This document shows positions 35,351 through 43,878 of a stretch of 64,000 nt of DNA, piece by piece (position 1 is the first letter of the stretch; each line of letters starts with the position of its first letter). The DNA is from Candidatus Thorarchaeota archaeon (GTDB lineage Archaea; Asgardarchaeota; Thorarchaeia; Thorarchaeales; Thorarchaeaceae): NCBI GenBank assembly GCA_029855935.1, contig JAGSHN010000019.1:41216-105215 (forward strand). Reading direction: 5' to 3'. Below the pieces are notes generated by a model, which did no database searches, was not told the DNA's origin, and saw only the letters and a program-made list of their open reading frames with translations. A program made the translations under genes and the position numbers.

Positions 35351-35465
35351 GAGTGCTTGGTAGTCGTTGTGCAGCGGCACACTCTCCGTGTCTGCAGTGA
35401 CGATGGTGCATAGGAAACCTTATTTGGTCAGCCCAGAGTTGGGGCAATCAGACCTGAGAGGCAAA

Positions 35466-35480
35466 AGAGCCGGGGGCTCT
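35466..35480. other. Hairpin in the leader region of psmA
   Basis: AGAGCC and GGCTCT flank a GGG loop in the 246-base gap between the small membrane protein and psmA. No tRNA fold or protein-like frame is apparent; RUGAUGA-like motifs occur near 35540 and 35568 but without properly spaced D boxes. It could be the terminator of the upstream unit or part of a long leader. Confidence 0.3.
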
Positions 35481-35596
35481 CATACCCACCACAGATATCA
35501 GTCCTCGACGCGCGTCCAGAACTGTCAGGTTCGCCCATACTGATGAGAGGTTCTGACTCTCGGCGGACGTGATGAAGACCACCTGGAGGATTCAGC

Positions 35597-36355
35597 GTGT
35601 TTGGAATAAGCGGCGCAGGCTATGACATGAGCACAAGCATATTCAGTCCAGACGGACGGATATTTGCTGCAGAATACGCAAAGCGTGCAGTGGAACAGGG
35701 TGCAACGTCGATTGGCATCCTCACCGACAGCGGTATCGTCTTGCTTGCCGAGAAGAAGCTGATGCCACTCCAGGAGCCGGACAGCATCGAGAAGATTGCC
35801 AAGATTGACACTCACATAGGTGTTGCTACTTCTGGACTGATGGCCGATGCACGGAGATTGGTCCAGGAGGCACGGATAAAGGCCCAGTCCTACTGGCTCA
35901 CCTATGAGGAGCCTATCCCATGCGAGGCGCTTGCGGACCACATCTGTGACATAAAGGCGCAGTTCACTCAGCGTGGGGGCGCCCGCCCCTACGGTGTCGC
36001 GATGATAATAGGCTCTGTAGACTCGGATGGCTCTCCGCAACTGTATGTCACGGACCCCGTTGGTACATCCTGGGGGTTCTTCGCGGCGGTCATCGGCCGC
36101 GGCAGTTCGAAGGCGGGTGAGTATCTTGAGAAGCACTATAGTCGCAAGATGTCACTCGATGAGGCCATTCTGATGGCGATAAGGGCCCTTCGAGCCACAG
36201 GCGAGACTGATCTCGTGCCCGAGAACGTCGAGATTGCAGTGATTCCCGTCGAGACGCGTGAGTTCCGTCGTCTGTCGATCGAGGAGGTCGCGGACTATCT
36301 GAACAAGACGCAGAATCAGAGTGAGCAACAGCAACAGGAGCGAGAAGAGAGTTGA
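35597..36355 (+). CDS. psmA: Proteasome subunit alpha
   Basis: A 252-residue alpha-type 20S proteasome subunit (GTG start, GGAGGATT just upstream). N-terminal GYDMSTSIFSPDGRIFAAEYAKRAVEQGATSIG is the alpha-subunit signature with the gate-forming extension; there is no catalytic Thr, as expected. The C-terminal ~20 residues are Gln/Glu-rich and probably disordered. First gene of the conserved archaeal superoperon; its stop overlaps the SBDS start. Confidence 0.96.
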   Translation: MFGISGAGYDMSTSIFSPDGRIFAAEYAKRAVEQGATSIGILTDSGIVLLAEKKLMPLQEPDSIEKIAKIDTHIGVATSGLMADARRLVQEARIKAQSYWLTYEEPIPCEALADHICDIKAQFTQRGGARPYGVAMIIGSVDSDGSPQLYVTDPVGTSWGFFAAVIGRGSSKAGEYLEKHYSRKMSLDEAILMAIRALRATGETDLVPENVEIAVIPVETREFRRLSIEEVADYLNKTQNQSEQQQQEREES

Positions 36356-37077
36356 TGGGCTCTGGTAGGAAGACTGGCGAGAAATGGTTAAAGCTTGATG
36401 CAGTCATTGTGGGACTCCACAAGGATGAGGATCGCTATGAGATCTTTGTGGACCCGGACTTGGCGTTCAGATACAGACGTGGTGAGGACATTCCCATCGA
36501 GTCTATCCTGAAGAGCTACGACCTATACGAGGATGCCCGGCGAGGCATGCGGGCGTCCGAGGAGCGTGCCAAGGAGTTCTTTGGCACAGACGACATCTTC
36601 GAGATAGCTGCGCAGATTCTGAAGCGTGGTGAGTTCAAGCTCACTCTTGAGCAGCGCAATCAGCTGATTGCCGAGAAGAGGGACGCAATCATCGAGCACA
36701 TAGCGAAGCGGGCGGTCAACCCTCAGACGGGGCACCCACATCCTCCTGACAGAATACGACAGGCGATGCAAGAGGCCAAGGTCAAGATTGACCCGTTTCT
36801 GAGCGTGGAGGAGCAGGTTCCTGCTGTGGTCAAGGCTCTGCGAGCGATTATTCCCATATCGTTCGAGAGCGTCAAGCTCCGCATCACGATCCCCGCGACG
36901 TACTCGGGGAAGGGCTACAATATGGTGGCAAAGGCCGGACTCATCAAGCAGGAGACGTGGAATCCGGATGGCTCATGGACCGGTCTTGTCGAGATTCCGG
37001 CCTCTCACAGGCAGCAGCTCTACGATGAGCTGAACCGTCTGACAAAGGGGCAGGTACAGATTGAGTTGGTGAAGTGA
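36355..37077 (+). CDS. sbds: SBDS/Sdo1 ribosome maturation protein
   Basis: A 240-residue orthologue of the Shwachman-Bodian-Diamond protein, which in eukaryotes and archaea works with a GTPase to release the anti-association factor from the large subunit. Three domains: an N-terminal FYSH domain (~1-90, LDAVIVGLHKDEDRYEIFVDPDLAFRYR), a helical middle and a ferredoxin-like C-terminal domain. VNPQTGHPHPPDRIRQAMQEAKVKIDPF is highly characteristic. Linked to the exosome genes as usual in archaea. Confidence 0.96.
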   Translation: MGSGRKTGEKWLKLDAVIVGLHKDEDRYEIFVDPDLAFRYRRGEDIPIESILKSYDLYEDARRGMRASEERAKEFFGTDDIFEIAAQILKRGEFKLTLEQRNQLIAEKRDAIIEHIAKRAVNPQTGHPHPPDRIRQAMQEAKVKIDPFLSVEEQVPAVVKALRAIIPISFESVKLRITIPATYSGKGYNMVAKAGLIKQETWNPDGSWTGLVEIPASHRQQLYDELNRLTKGQVQIELVK

Positions 37078-37215
37078 GTCCTGTTCCGGCTCGCATCACC
37101 GAATCGACAGATGAGAGTCATCACAGATCAGGTGAATGAACAAACAAAGTGAAGAACGAAAGAATGAGTGAATGGACGCTCATAGTAGAAACAAGTCACA
37201 GGTAGTTGAAGAACA

Positions 37216-38145
37216 TTGGCTGGAACTTACTTTCAGAACAGAGAACTAGTGGTTCCGGGACAGCTCTTGGCCGAGGGAAGATATCGTGCCTCGGTCGGCA
37301 CATACAGTCAGGATGGCCGAATATACTCATCATTGGTCGGCCTAGCCGAGCTGCGCGGAAACACTGTGAAGGTGGTCCCGCTCGAGGGAGTCTACATCCC
37401 ACGTGAGGGGGACCTCGTTATTGGTACCATTCTTGTGGTTGCCGGAAACAATTGGAAGGTGGACATTGGGGGGCCTTATCAGGCATCGCTGCACGCGAAC
37501 AACGCACTACGACGCCCCTACGATGACGACATTTCGAGATACATGGACATGGGCGATGTGATCGCTGCAGAGGTGATTGCCTTCGATCGGAACACTGGTC
37601 CGTTCCTCTCAATGAGAGGTAGGGGACTTAGAAAGCTGACCGACGGAATGGTCCTTGAGGTCAGTCCGGCGAAGATACCTCGCATCATTGGTCGTCGCGG
37701 CTCGATGATAACGATGATCAAGAATCGTCTCCACATCCAGACGATCGTCGGACAGAACGGTCGCATCTGGATAAAGGCGCCCAATACTGCGATTCTCCGT
37801 ATTGCCATCAAGGCATTTCGGATGATTGAGGAACAGGCGCACACTACAAAGCTGACAGACCGTGTCAGTCAGATGCTGGATGAGGAGCTGCGGGCAATTC
37901 GCGGCGAGAAGGAGGCGCAGAGAGAGGCGACCCCGGAGTTGCCTGAGAAAGGTGCTGCTGATGCCGAGGGGGCCACGGCCGAGACGATGACCGCGACCGC
38001 GGCTGAGACTGTGGCCGAGGCAACGACCGGGACCGCAGCTGACGCGAAGACTGAGCCTGGCTCTCAAGCCGAGGCCAACACCGGCACACAGAGTGGAGAG
38101 ACGCTGACCAAAGAAGATGATGACAAGGAGGACGTGAGTGAATAA
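37216..38145 (+). CDS. rrp4: Exosome RNA-binding subunit Rrp4
   Basis: A 309-residue cap subunit. TTG start at 37216. Domains: N-terminal domain (~8-60, VVPGQLLAEGRYRASVGTY), S1 domain (~62-140), KH domain (~145-215) with IPRIIGRRGSMITMIK. The last ~75 residues are an Ala/Thr/Glu-rich, acidic low-complexity tail absent from most archaeal Rrp4. The 138 bases before the gene are unusually A-rich. Confidence 0.95.
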   Translation: MAGTYFQNRELVVPGQLLAEGRYRASVGTYSQDGRIYSSLVGLAELRGNTVKVVPLEGVYIPREGDLVIGTILVVAGNNWKVDIGGPYQASLHANNALRRPYDDDISRYMDMGDVIAAEVIAFDRNTGPFLSMRGRGLRKLTDGMVLEVSPAKIPRIIGRRGSMITMIKNRLHIQTIVGQNGRIWIKAPNTAILRIAIKAFRMIEEQAHTTKLTDRVSQMLDEELRAIRGEKEAQREATPELPEKGAADAEGATAETMTATAAETVAEATTGTAADAKTEPGSQAEANTGTQSGETLTKEDDDKEDVSE

Positions 38146-38957
38146 TGAGTCCCGAGATTAAGCCCGACTTTCTAATCAGTCCAGAGGGACTGCGTGTCGA
38201 CGGGCGAAGACCAGATGAGTTGCGCCCAATCGAGCTTGAGGTGGGCGTGTTGAAGACCGCTGATGGCTCTGCCATGATAAAGCAGGGCAAGACGCATATT
38301 ATCGCTGCAGTGTACGGTCCGCGGGAACTGCATCCGCGCCATCTCACACTGAACGACAAGGCCTATCTGCGCTGCGTCTATCGGATGGCGACCTTCTCGG
38401 TACCGGACCGGAAGAGGCCTGCACCGTCTCGCAGAGAACGTGAGATATCGATGGTCATTACCAACGCGCTTGAGCCTGCGCTATTCCTTGAGGAGTTCCC
38501 GCGCACTGTCGTTGACGTCTTCATACAGGTGATTCAGGCTGATGGCGGCACCAGGTGCGCTGCAATCAATGCAGCGTCTCTGGCACTGGCTGACGCGGGC
38601 ATCCCGATGAGGAGCCTTGTCCCTGCGGTTGCTGTCGGGAAGGCTGATGGGGTCCTGATTGTGGACCTTGGCGATGCAGAGGACAAATACGGAGAGGGTG
38701 ACGTGCCAATGGCAGTACTTCCGTCCACTGGTGAGATAACCCTTCTCCAGCAGGACGGCTCCTTCACGAAGGAGGAGTTGCTCGAGGCGATTCAGATGGG
38801 CCTCAACGCCTGCACGTACATCCACGAGCTTCAGAAGGACGCCCTGAAACGTGCATACCTGAGGAAGACTCCGGAGAAGGAGGACGAGGACGAGTACGAG
38901 GACGACCTTGAGACCGACCTCGGCGAGTCGGAGCTACCAGAGGAGGCTGATGAGTGA
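38145..38957 (+). CDS. rrp41: Exosome catalytic subunit Rrp41
   Basis: A 270-residue RNase PH-family subunit. It shows DGRRPDELRPIELEVGVLKTADGSAMIKQGKT, the RNA-binding RKRPAPSRRERE stretch, and the catalytic region VDLGDAEDKYGEGDVPMAVLPSTGEITLLQQDG with the conserved Asp pair. It degrades RNA phosphorolytically from the 3' end in a hexamer with Rrp42. The tail (~240-270) is very acidic. Overlaps the Rrp42 start. Confidence 0.96.
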   Translation: MSPEIKPDFLISPEGLRVDGRRPDELRPIELEVGVLKTADGSAMIKQGKTHIIAAVYGPRELHPRHLTLNDKAYLRCVYRMATFSVPDRKRPAPSRREREISMVITNALEPALFLEEFPRTVVDVFIQVIQADGGTRCAAINAASLALADAGIPMRSLVPAVAVGKADGVLIVDLGDAEDKYGEGDVPMAVLPSTGEITLLQQDGSFTKEELLEAIQMGLNACTYIHELQKDALKRAYLRKTPEKEDEDEYEDDLETDLGESELPEEADE

Positions 38958-39787
38958 TGGGAGACTTCAGTGCGGAGACTATCAGTCATATTGACAGGAA
39001 ATACGTTCAGGACCTGCTGGCGAAGGGCGAGCGTGTCGACGGGCGTGCCTTCGACGAGTACCGTGACATTGAGATTCAGGTGGATGTCGTGGCCGCCAAG
39101 TCCGAGGGCTCAGCCATCGCACGTATCGGCGACACCCGCGTCATTGCTGGTGTGAAAGTCCTTGTTGGAGAGCCGTATCCGGACACACCTGACGAGGGCG
39201 TCACTATGATCACTGCGGAGATGGCGCCAATCGCTTCGCCGCTCTTCGAGGTTGGTCCTCCCAAAGAGGATGCAATCGAGCTCGCCAGAGTTGTAGACCG
39301 TGGTGTCCGCGAGTCTGAGTCAGTCGATGTCAAGGGTCTGGTGATAGAGCCCGGCAAGAAGGTCTACATGGTCTTCTGTGACCTCTACACGCTGGAGTAC
39401 GACGGAAATCTCATTGACGCGTGCTCTCTGGCCGCAAACGCGGCACTGCTGAGCACAAAGTTCGCGGAGATGAAGCTCGAGGACGACGAGGTCGTACCGA
39501 CTGGCCGTGAACTTGAGATACCGATCAAGAATCTTGCAGTGGAGTGTACCGTTTCCAAGATTGGAGAGCATCTGGTTGTTGACCCGGTGCTCAAAGAAGA
39601 GATGGTCCAGGACTGCCGGCTCACTATGGCAGTCGACCTCAACGATCACTTCACGGCCATGCAGAAGGGTGGCGGCACTGGCCCCATTGCGCTGAAACAG
39701 GTCGAGGAGGCAATGGACATCGCCCTTGAGAAGGCCCAGGCACTTCGCGAGGTGATCTTTGAGGCTACGGGACGGCGCATCGGTTAG
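38957..39787 (+). CDS. rrp42: Exosome subunit Rrp42
   Basis: A 276-residue non-catalytic RNase PH-family partner. GERVDGRAFDEYRDIEIQVDVVAAKSEGSA at the N-terminus and GLVIEPGKKVYMVFCDLYTLEYDGNLIDA in the middle are typical of Rrp42. ATG 38957 shares bases with the Rrp41 stop. A 233-base gap follows before the ribosomal protein gene. Confidence 0.96.
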   Translation: MGDFSAETISHIDRKYVQDLLAKGERVDGRAFDEYRDIEIQVDVVAAKSEGSAIARIGDTRVIAGVKVLVGEPYPDTPDEGVTMITAEMAPIASPLFEVGPPKEDAIELARVVDRGVRESESVDVKGLVIEPGKKVYMVFCDLYTLEYDGNLIDACSLAANAALLSTKFAEMKLEDDEVVPTGRELEIPIKNLAVECTVSKIGEHLVVDPVLKEEMVQDCRLTMAVDLNDHFTAMQKGGGTGPIALKQVEEAMDIALEKAQALREVIFEATGRRIG

Positions 39788-40020
39788 GCTTGTCCTGACC
39801 GTGCCCCTCTCCCCTCTCCCAGCACAACTAGGCGCCAGCTCCTGCTCGTCTGGATCATCGTCCTGTGATGCCCTCTCGAAGTGGGGCTGGACAGATACGC
39901 TAATAAGGCGAACCGACGGGCGACTGATTGGCTCCGGCAGGCCCGTTGTGCGTCGTAAACACGATGACGAGTTCGGAGTCCGTGATGATCACAGCAGTAT
40001 AGAGATAGGAGACTGTTGAC

Positions 40021-40428
40021 TTGGCGCGAACCAAGAAGGTTGGAAGCACAGGACGTTTCGGTCCACGCTACGGTGCGAAGCTACGCCGGCGAGTATTGGA
40101 GATAGAGCGTAAGAGAGCCGAACCACACCGTTGTCCATCCTGTGCGACGAGAGGGTCGGTCCGCAGAAGGGCTGCAGGTCTCTGGGAGTGTCGGAAGTGC
40201 GGTCTGGTCTTTGCTGGAGGTGCATACGTACCGTTCACCGATGCCGGAAAGGCTGCGCGACGGGCCATCGCTCAGAGAGTCTCCGACAGCCTGCTTGCTC
40301 TTCGCGAGGCCGAGGAGCGGGAGGCGGAGGCCAAGGTCGCGCCCACGCCAGAGATCGAGACGATTCCCGAGGTGGAGGTCACCGACAAGGCCCAGCCTGA
40401 GGATGCGGGACAGGGCCCAGAGAACTAG
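40021..40428 (+). CDS. rpl37ae: Large-subunit ribosomal protein eL43 (L37Ae) with C-terminal extension
   Basis: A 135-residue protein (TTG start). The first ~85 residues are normal eL43: RTKKVGSTGRFGPRYGAKLRRRV, a zinc ribbon with CPSC and CRKC, and the FAGGAYVPFT...AARRAI close. About 45 further residues, rich in Glu/Ala/Pro, are added; typical archaeal eL43 ends near residue 80-90. Usually rpoP follows, but here the next gene is the Brix protein. Confidence 0.94.
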   Translation: MARTKKVGSTGRFGPRYGAKLRRRVLEIERKRAEPHRCPSCATRGSVRRRAAGLWECRKCGLVFAGGAYVPFTDAGKAARRAIAQRVSDSLLALREAEEREAEAKVAPTPEIETIPEVEVTDKAQPEDAGQGPEN

Positions 40429-40461
40429 ACCTGTCATCAACTTGGCAGACCTCTGACGTTG

Positions 40462-41025
40462 ATGCTCCTCATCACAACCTCCCGGCGTACTTCGAACAGG
40501 GTTCGGTCGTTTGTCCGCGACTTGGAGAGCGTTTTGCCCCCCAGCCAGCGGTTCAACCGCGGCAATATGGGGATGGAGGAGCTGGTGCAGCGTGTTCTCT
40601 CCTCCGGGGCAAAGGCGGCTCTTATTGTCACTCTGCACAAGGGCAATCCCGGAGTGCTTCGCGTCATATACCCCGATGGCAGCGAACGTGTCAGGCTGAA
40701 GATAGAGAGTGCGGCACTCCGCCGTGAGGTGCTTCCGCGGCGCAAGATCCGTATAGAGCGCATCAACTCTCTTACAATCCCTCCTGCCGCCTCTCTGCAG
40801 ACATCCCGGCTTGCGGACCAGCTGGGAGAGATTCTGGACGTTCCTGTCGAGGAGATCCACCATCTCCAGTCAATGGGACCTGATGGTCGTGGTGCCGTCG
40901 ACATACGTCTGACAGACTTATACGGGGGCAGAACTCTATGGACACATCACTATGCAGAGGACGGCGTGGAGATAGGCCCCCGGATCCGCATCGCCGCTGC
41001 GAGGTGGAACTATGACGGCGGCTAG
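40462..41025 (+). CDS. Brix-domain ribosome biogenesis protein
   Basis: A 187-residue archaeal Imp4/Brix protein (ATG 40462; TTG 40459 directly before). LLITTSRRTSNRVRSFVRDLESVLPPSQRFNRGNM is the conserved opening, with pairing of an RNA-binding groove in the second half. Role in pre-rRNA folding or assembly follows from the family. It overlaps the Pcc1 start by 14 bases. Confidence 0.93.
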   Translation: MLLITTSRRTSNRVRSFVRDLESVLPPSQRFNRGNMGMEELVQRVLSSGAKAALIVTLHKGNPGVLRVIYPDGSERVRLKIESAALRREVLPRRKIRIERINSLTIPPAASLQTSRLADQLGEILDVPVEEIHHLQSMGPDGRGAVDIRLTDLYGGRTLWTHHYAEDGVEIGPRIRIAAARWNYDGG

Positions 41026-41296
41026 GACCTCTTGGCTCAGGGGTGGAGAAGTGAGGCTTGAGCTGGAGCTCCATTCCCCGGAGCAGGTGGAGACCCTTCT
41101 GACGGCGCTGGCACCAGAGACGGAGTCAGCCCCCTCTGACCGTTCGAAGGTCCGCCTCCGTTCAGAGGGTCGGACACTGATCATCCACATCACCGCAGAG
41201 GACCTTGTAGCGCTGCGTGCAGCAACAAACTCCTATCTCTCCTGGGTCTCAGCGTGCCAACGGGCTATGGACGCGGTGACAGGCCAAAAGCCTTAA
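41012..41296 (+). CDS. pcc1: KEOPS complex subunit Pcc1
   Basis: A 94-residue protein. SPEQVETLLTALAPETE and RLRSEGRTLIIHITAEDLVALRAATNSYLSW match Pcc1, the dimerising subunit that binds tRNA and Kae1 in synthesis of t6A37. Position between Brix and prefoldin beta is the standard archaeal one. Other KEOPS subunits seen here: Cgi121 at 52827; Kae1 and Bud32 are outside the window. Confidence 0.9.
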   Translation: MTAARTSWLRGGEVRLELELHSPEQVETLLTALAPETESAPSDRSKVRLRSEGRTLIIHITAEDLVALRAATNSYLSWVSACQRAMDAVTGQKP

Positions 41297-41351
41297 GTCC
41301 CGTGCGCTGAGGCGCAGTCAAGCGGTCCGAGTTTTAGGGAGACTGAACGGT

Positions 41352-41708
41352 ATGGCGCAGCGGTTACCCCCCGAAGTCGAACAGGAGTATATGAAGTACG
41401 AGAACCTGCGGAGGCAGTACGAGGCCCTTCAGGTGGCAGTCCAGTCCATGAAGAACGAGTTGACGGAGCTCTCGACGACGCTCGAGGAGCTATCAAAGAT
41501 CCCTGATGACACTGTGACGTACAGGGTCGTCGGTCAGGTCATGTTTCGTGTTGACAAGCCCGCTCTCGTCGAGACTCTTGAGGACAGGAAGCGGACGACG
41601 GAGATTGCCCTAGAGTCCTACAAGAAGAAGCTGGACGCGAGCGTCGAGAAGCTGCAGGAGCTCGGCGCCAAGCTTCAGGCGGAGTTCGCAAAACTGGGAA
41701 TCAAGTAA
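41352..41708 (+). CDS. pfdB: Prefoldin subunit beta
   Basis: A 118-residue chaperone subunit: two long coiled-coil helices separated by a beta hairpin (KIPDDTVTYRVVGQVMFRVDK). In the hexamer it captures unfolded proteins; given the actin gene in this genome, actin is a conceivable client, as in eukaryotes (inference). Preceded by a TTTTAGGGAGA leader. Confidence 0.95.
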   Translation: MAQRLPPEVEQEYMKYENLRRQYEALQVAVQSMKNELTELSTTLEELSKIPDDTVTYRVVGQVMFRVDKPALVETLEDRKRTTEIALESYKKKLDASVEKLQELGAKLQAEFAKLGIK

Positions 41709-41717
41709 GGGATTGTG

Positions 41718-42017
41718 ATGGTGCGGGTCACAGAGGTCGGTCTGCCAGACCTGAGCGAGGACGACATTCACCGGCTCGCGGAAGAGTGCGAGGGAGAGAT
41801 CACACGGTTCATTCTGCGAATGGTCCCGGAGAAGAGCATAGACGAACTGATAGTGACGTGCAGTATCGACCTCAGTGACGTTCTCACTCTGGACGTTGAC
41901 ATTGAGCTGTCACAGAAGTACAGCACGGGCCACTCTCTGGATGAGGTGATCGAGCAGGCCGCAGAACACGGTCAGGACTGGCTTGAGCAACGTCTTCTGG
42001 AGATGAAGCATAATTGA
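41718..42017 (+). CDS. DUF3194-family protein
   Basis: A 99-residue protein that habitually follows prefoldin beta in archaeal genomes. Sequence is alpha-beta with LIVTCSIDLSDVLTLDVDIELSQ forming a beta hairpin and a C-terminal helix. Biochemical role unknown. ATG 41718; GTG 41715 just before. Its stop overlaps the TTG start of the DHH gene. Confidence 0.85.
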   Translation: MVRVTEVGLPDLSEDDIHRLAEECEGEITRFILRMVPEKSIDELIVTCSIDLSDVLTLDVDIELSQKYSTGHSLDEVIEQAAEHGQDWLEQRLLEMKHN

Positions 42018-43018
42018 ACGTGAGGGACCTCCTCCGCCGCTCTGATAGAGTCCTTGTGGTGGGACACCACAATGCCGACCCGGACGCCGTGTGCTCGATG
42101 ATAGCCCTAGCCGATCTCTATCATCAGATCAATCCGAAGGGCGAAGTGACACTGGCCTGTGAGGATGTGAGCAAGCTCGCTACACAGGTTGTGGGTGTCT
42201 TTGGGCCTGTACCGATGATACTTGAGAACATCGACAAGGACGCCGAGTTTGACCTAGTTGTACTGGTTGATGTCAACAATGTCTTCCAGCTCGGTGAGCT
42301 ACACGACCTTGTGAGGGATCCCTCCCGCACGCTGGTGATTGATCATCACGGTATGAGCCCGGAGGTCGGCTCTGTGGCAGAACATCTTGTGATTGATAGT
42401 GACCGGTCATCGACGTGTGAGATCATAGTCCGCCTCTTCTCTCAGGCCGGCACTCCGCTCAAGCCGTACATTGCTAACCTCCTACTGTGTGGCATCCTCT
42501 ATGACACTCGTAGGTTCTACTATGGTGACTCTGACACTCTCCGGACAGCAATCTCACTGATTGAGGCTGGTGCGGACTACTCGGCCTGTCTCCGGGCCCT
42601 CGTGATGCGTCCTGATCGCTCTGAGAGGATTGCGCGCCTCAAGGCTGCGAGCCGGCTGAAGATTCATCTCATTGGCGACTGGATTGTTGTGACATCGAAG
42701 GTGAGCGCGTTCGAGGCCAGCGCCTGCCGCTCACTGCTCGACCTTGGCGCTGATGTGGCCATAGTGGGTGGAAAACCCTCCAAAGAGGTTGTCCGACTCA
42801 GTTCGCGGAGCACGAATGAGTTCTACAGAAGGACGGGTGTTGATCTTGGTCGCGACGTGATGACTCCCCTAGGGGAACTGATCGGTGGTGAGGGCGGTGG
42901 TCATCCCAATGCCGCCGGTGCCAATGGTACTCGCAACAGGGACAGGGCCCTGAAGATGGCTGTGGAGCTGATACGTGCCGCCATTGAGCGGGGCTCGTCA
43001 GAGTCTGTCTCGATGTAG
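42014..43018 (+). CDS. DHH-family phosphoesterase
   Basis: A 334-residue protein with motifs of the DHH/DHHA1 superfamily: VVGHHNADPDAVCS (motif I), VLVDVNN (II), VIDHHGM (III) and the C-terminal GGEGGGHPNAAGA (DHHA1 substrate loop). Such enzymes cleave short oligonucleotides (NrnA), cyclic dinucleotides or pyrophosphate. Location at the end of the exosome/KEOPS string favours nano-RNA degradation, but substrate is not proven. TTG 42014 or GTG 42020 start. Confidence 0.92.
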   Translation: MNVRDLLRRSDRVLVVGHHNADPDAVCSMIALADLYHQINPKGEVTLACEDVSKLATQVVGVFGPVPMILENIDKDAEFDLVVLVDVNNVFQLGELHDLVRDPSRTLVIDHHGMSPEVGSVAEHLVIDSDRSSTCEIIVRLFSQAGTPLKPYIANLLLCGILYDTRRFYYGDSDTLRTAISLIEAGADYSACLRALVMRPDRSERIARLKAASRLKIHLIGDWIVVTSKVSAFEASACRSLLDLGADVAIVGGKPSKEVVRLSSRSTNEFYRRTGVDLGRDVMTPLGELIGGEGGGHPNAAGANGTRNRDRALKMAVELIRAAIERGSSESVSM

Positions 43019-43032
43019 GAGGTGTTCGGTCC

Positions 43033-43878
43033 ATGGCTCTCATCGAGTGGCACGACTTCTCCTTCAAGTATCTTGGCACTGAGAGTCTTGCTCTCAATAA
43101 GATCAACCTGTCAATCGAGGCAGGCGAATACGTGGTCATCACGGGGCCGTCCGGCTGCGGAAAGACCACACTGTGTCGCACAATCAATGCTCTTGTCCCC
43201 CAGTTCCACAGAGGGTATATTGCCGGAGACGTCATTGTCGACTCGAAGAACACCCGTGAGCACTCTGTTGCCGAGATGGCCACCACAGTCGGCCTTGTGT
43301 TTCAGAATCCCGCAAACCAGCTCGTCACTCTCAATGTGATGAGGGAGCTGGCATTCGGCCCCGAGAACCTCGGCGTCCCACCTGATGAGATTCGCGAACG
43401 CGTGGAGGAGCTGATCTCCCTGTTCGGTCTCGAGGACCTCCGCGACAAGCATCCGCATGAGATGTCTGGTGGCGAGCAGCAGCGGGTGGCCCTTGCTGCG
43501 ACCTTGGCGTTGCGTCCCAAGATACTCGTTGCCGACGAGCCAACCTCGAATCTCGACCCACAGAGTGCCGAACAGATACTTCGTTTCGTTGCTGACCTCA
43601 ACAGACAGGGTATGACAGTGGTCCTTGTGGAGCACAGGCTCGACCTTGTGGCACGTGATGCCACTCGAATTGTCCTGATGAACGAGGGGTCAGTCGTTGC
43701 TGACGGTCCTCCGCGTGAGGTATTGACGATGGACATCTGTCGCAAGATCGGTGTGGGTGTTCCGAAGGCGGTGGAACTGTATCTCCGTCTGGCAAAGAGG
43801 GGCATCAGACTTCGTGAGGTACCCCTCACGAGCGACGAGGTGGCGCGCCTTGTCCAGGAGGTGGTGTCTGCAGTATGA
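43033..43878 (+). CDS. ECF transporter ATPase, EcfA1
   Basis: A 281-residue ATPase (GGAGGTG upstream of ATG 43033). Walker A GPSGCGKTT, Q-loop VFQNPANQLVTLNV typical of ECF/CbiO ATPases, signature SGGEQQRVALAA, Walker B ILVADEPTSNLD, switch VLVEHRLD. Works with EcfA2 and EcfT to energise vitamin or metal uptake. Overlaps EcfA2 by four bases. Confidence 0.9.
   Translation: MALIEWHDFSFKYLGTESLALNKINLSIEAGEYVVITGPSGCGKTTLCRTINALVPQFHRGYIAGDVIVDSKNTREHSVAEMATTVGLVFQNPANQLVTLNVMRELAFGPENLGVPPDEIRERVEELISLFGLEDLRDKHPHEMSGGEQQRVALAATLALRPKILVADEPTSNLDPQSAEQILRFVADLNRQGMTVVLVEHRLDLVARDATRIVLMNEGSVVADGPPREVLTMDICRKIGVGVPKAVELYLRLAKRGIRLREVPLTSDEVARLVQEVVSAV

Noticed and set aside
35520..35600. Possible C/D box small RNA before psmA
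   Set aside because: RUGAUGA-like motifs occur but CUGA boxes are not at guide-length spacing and no terminal stem is visible.
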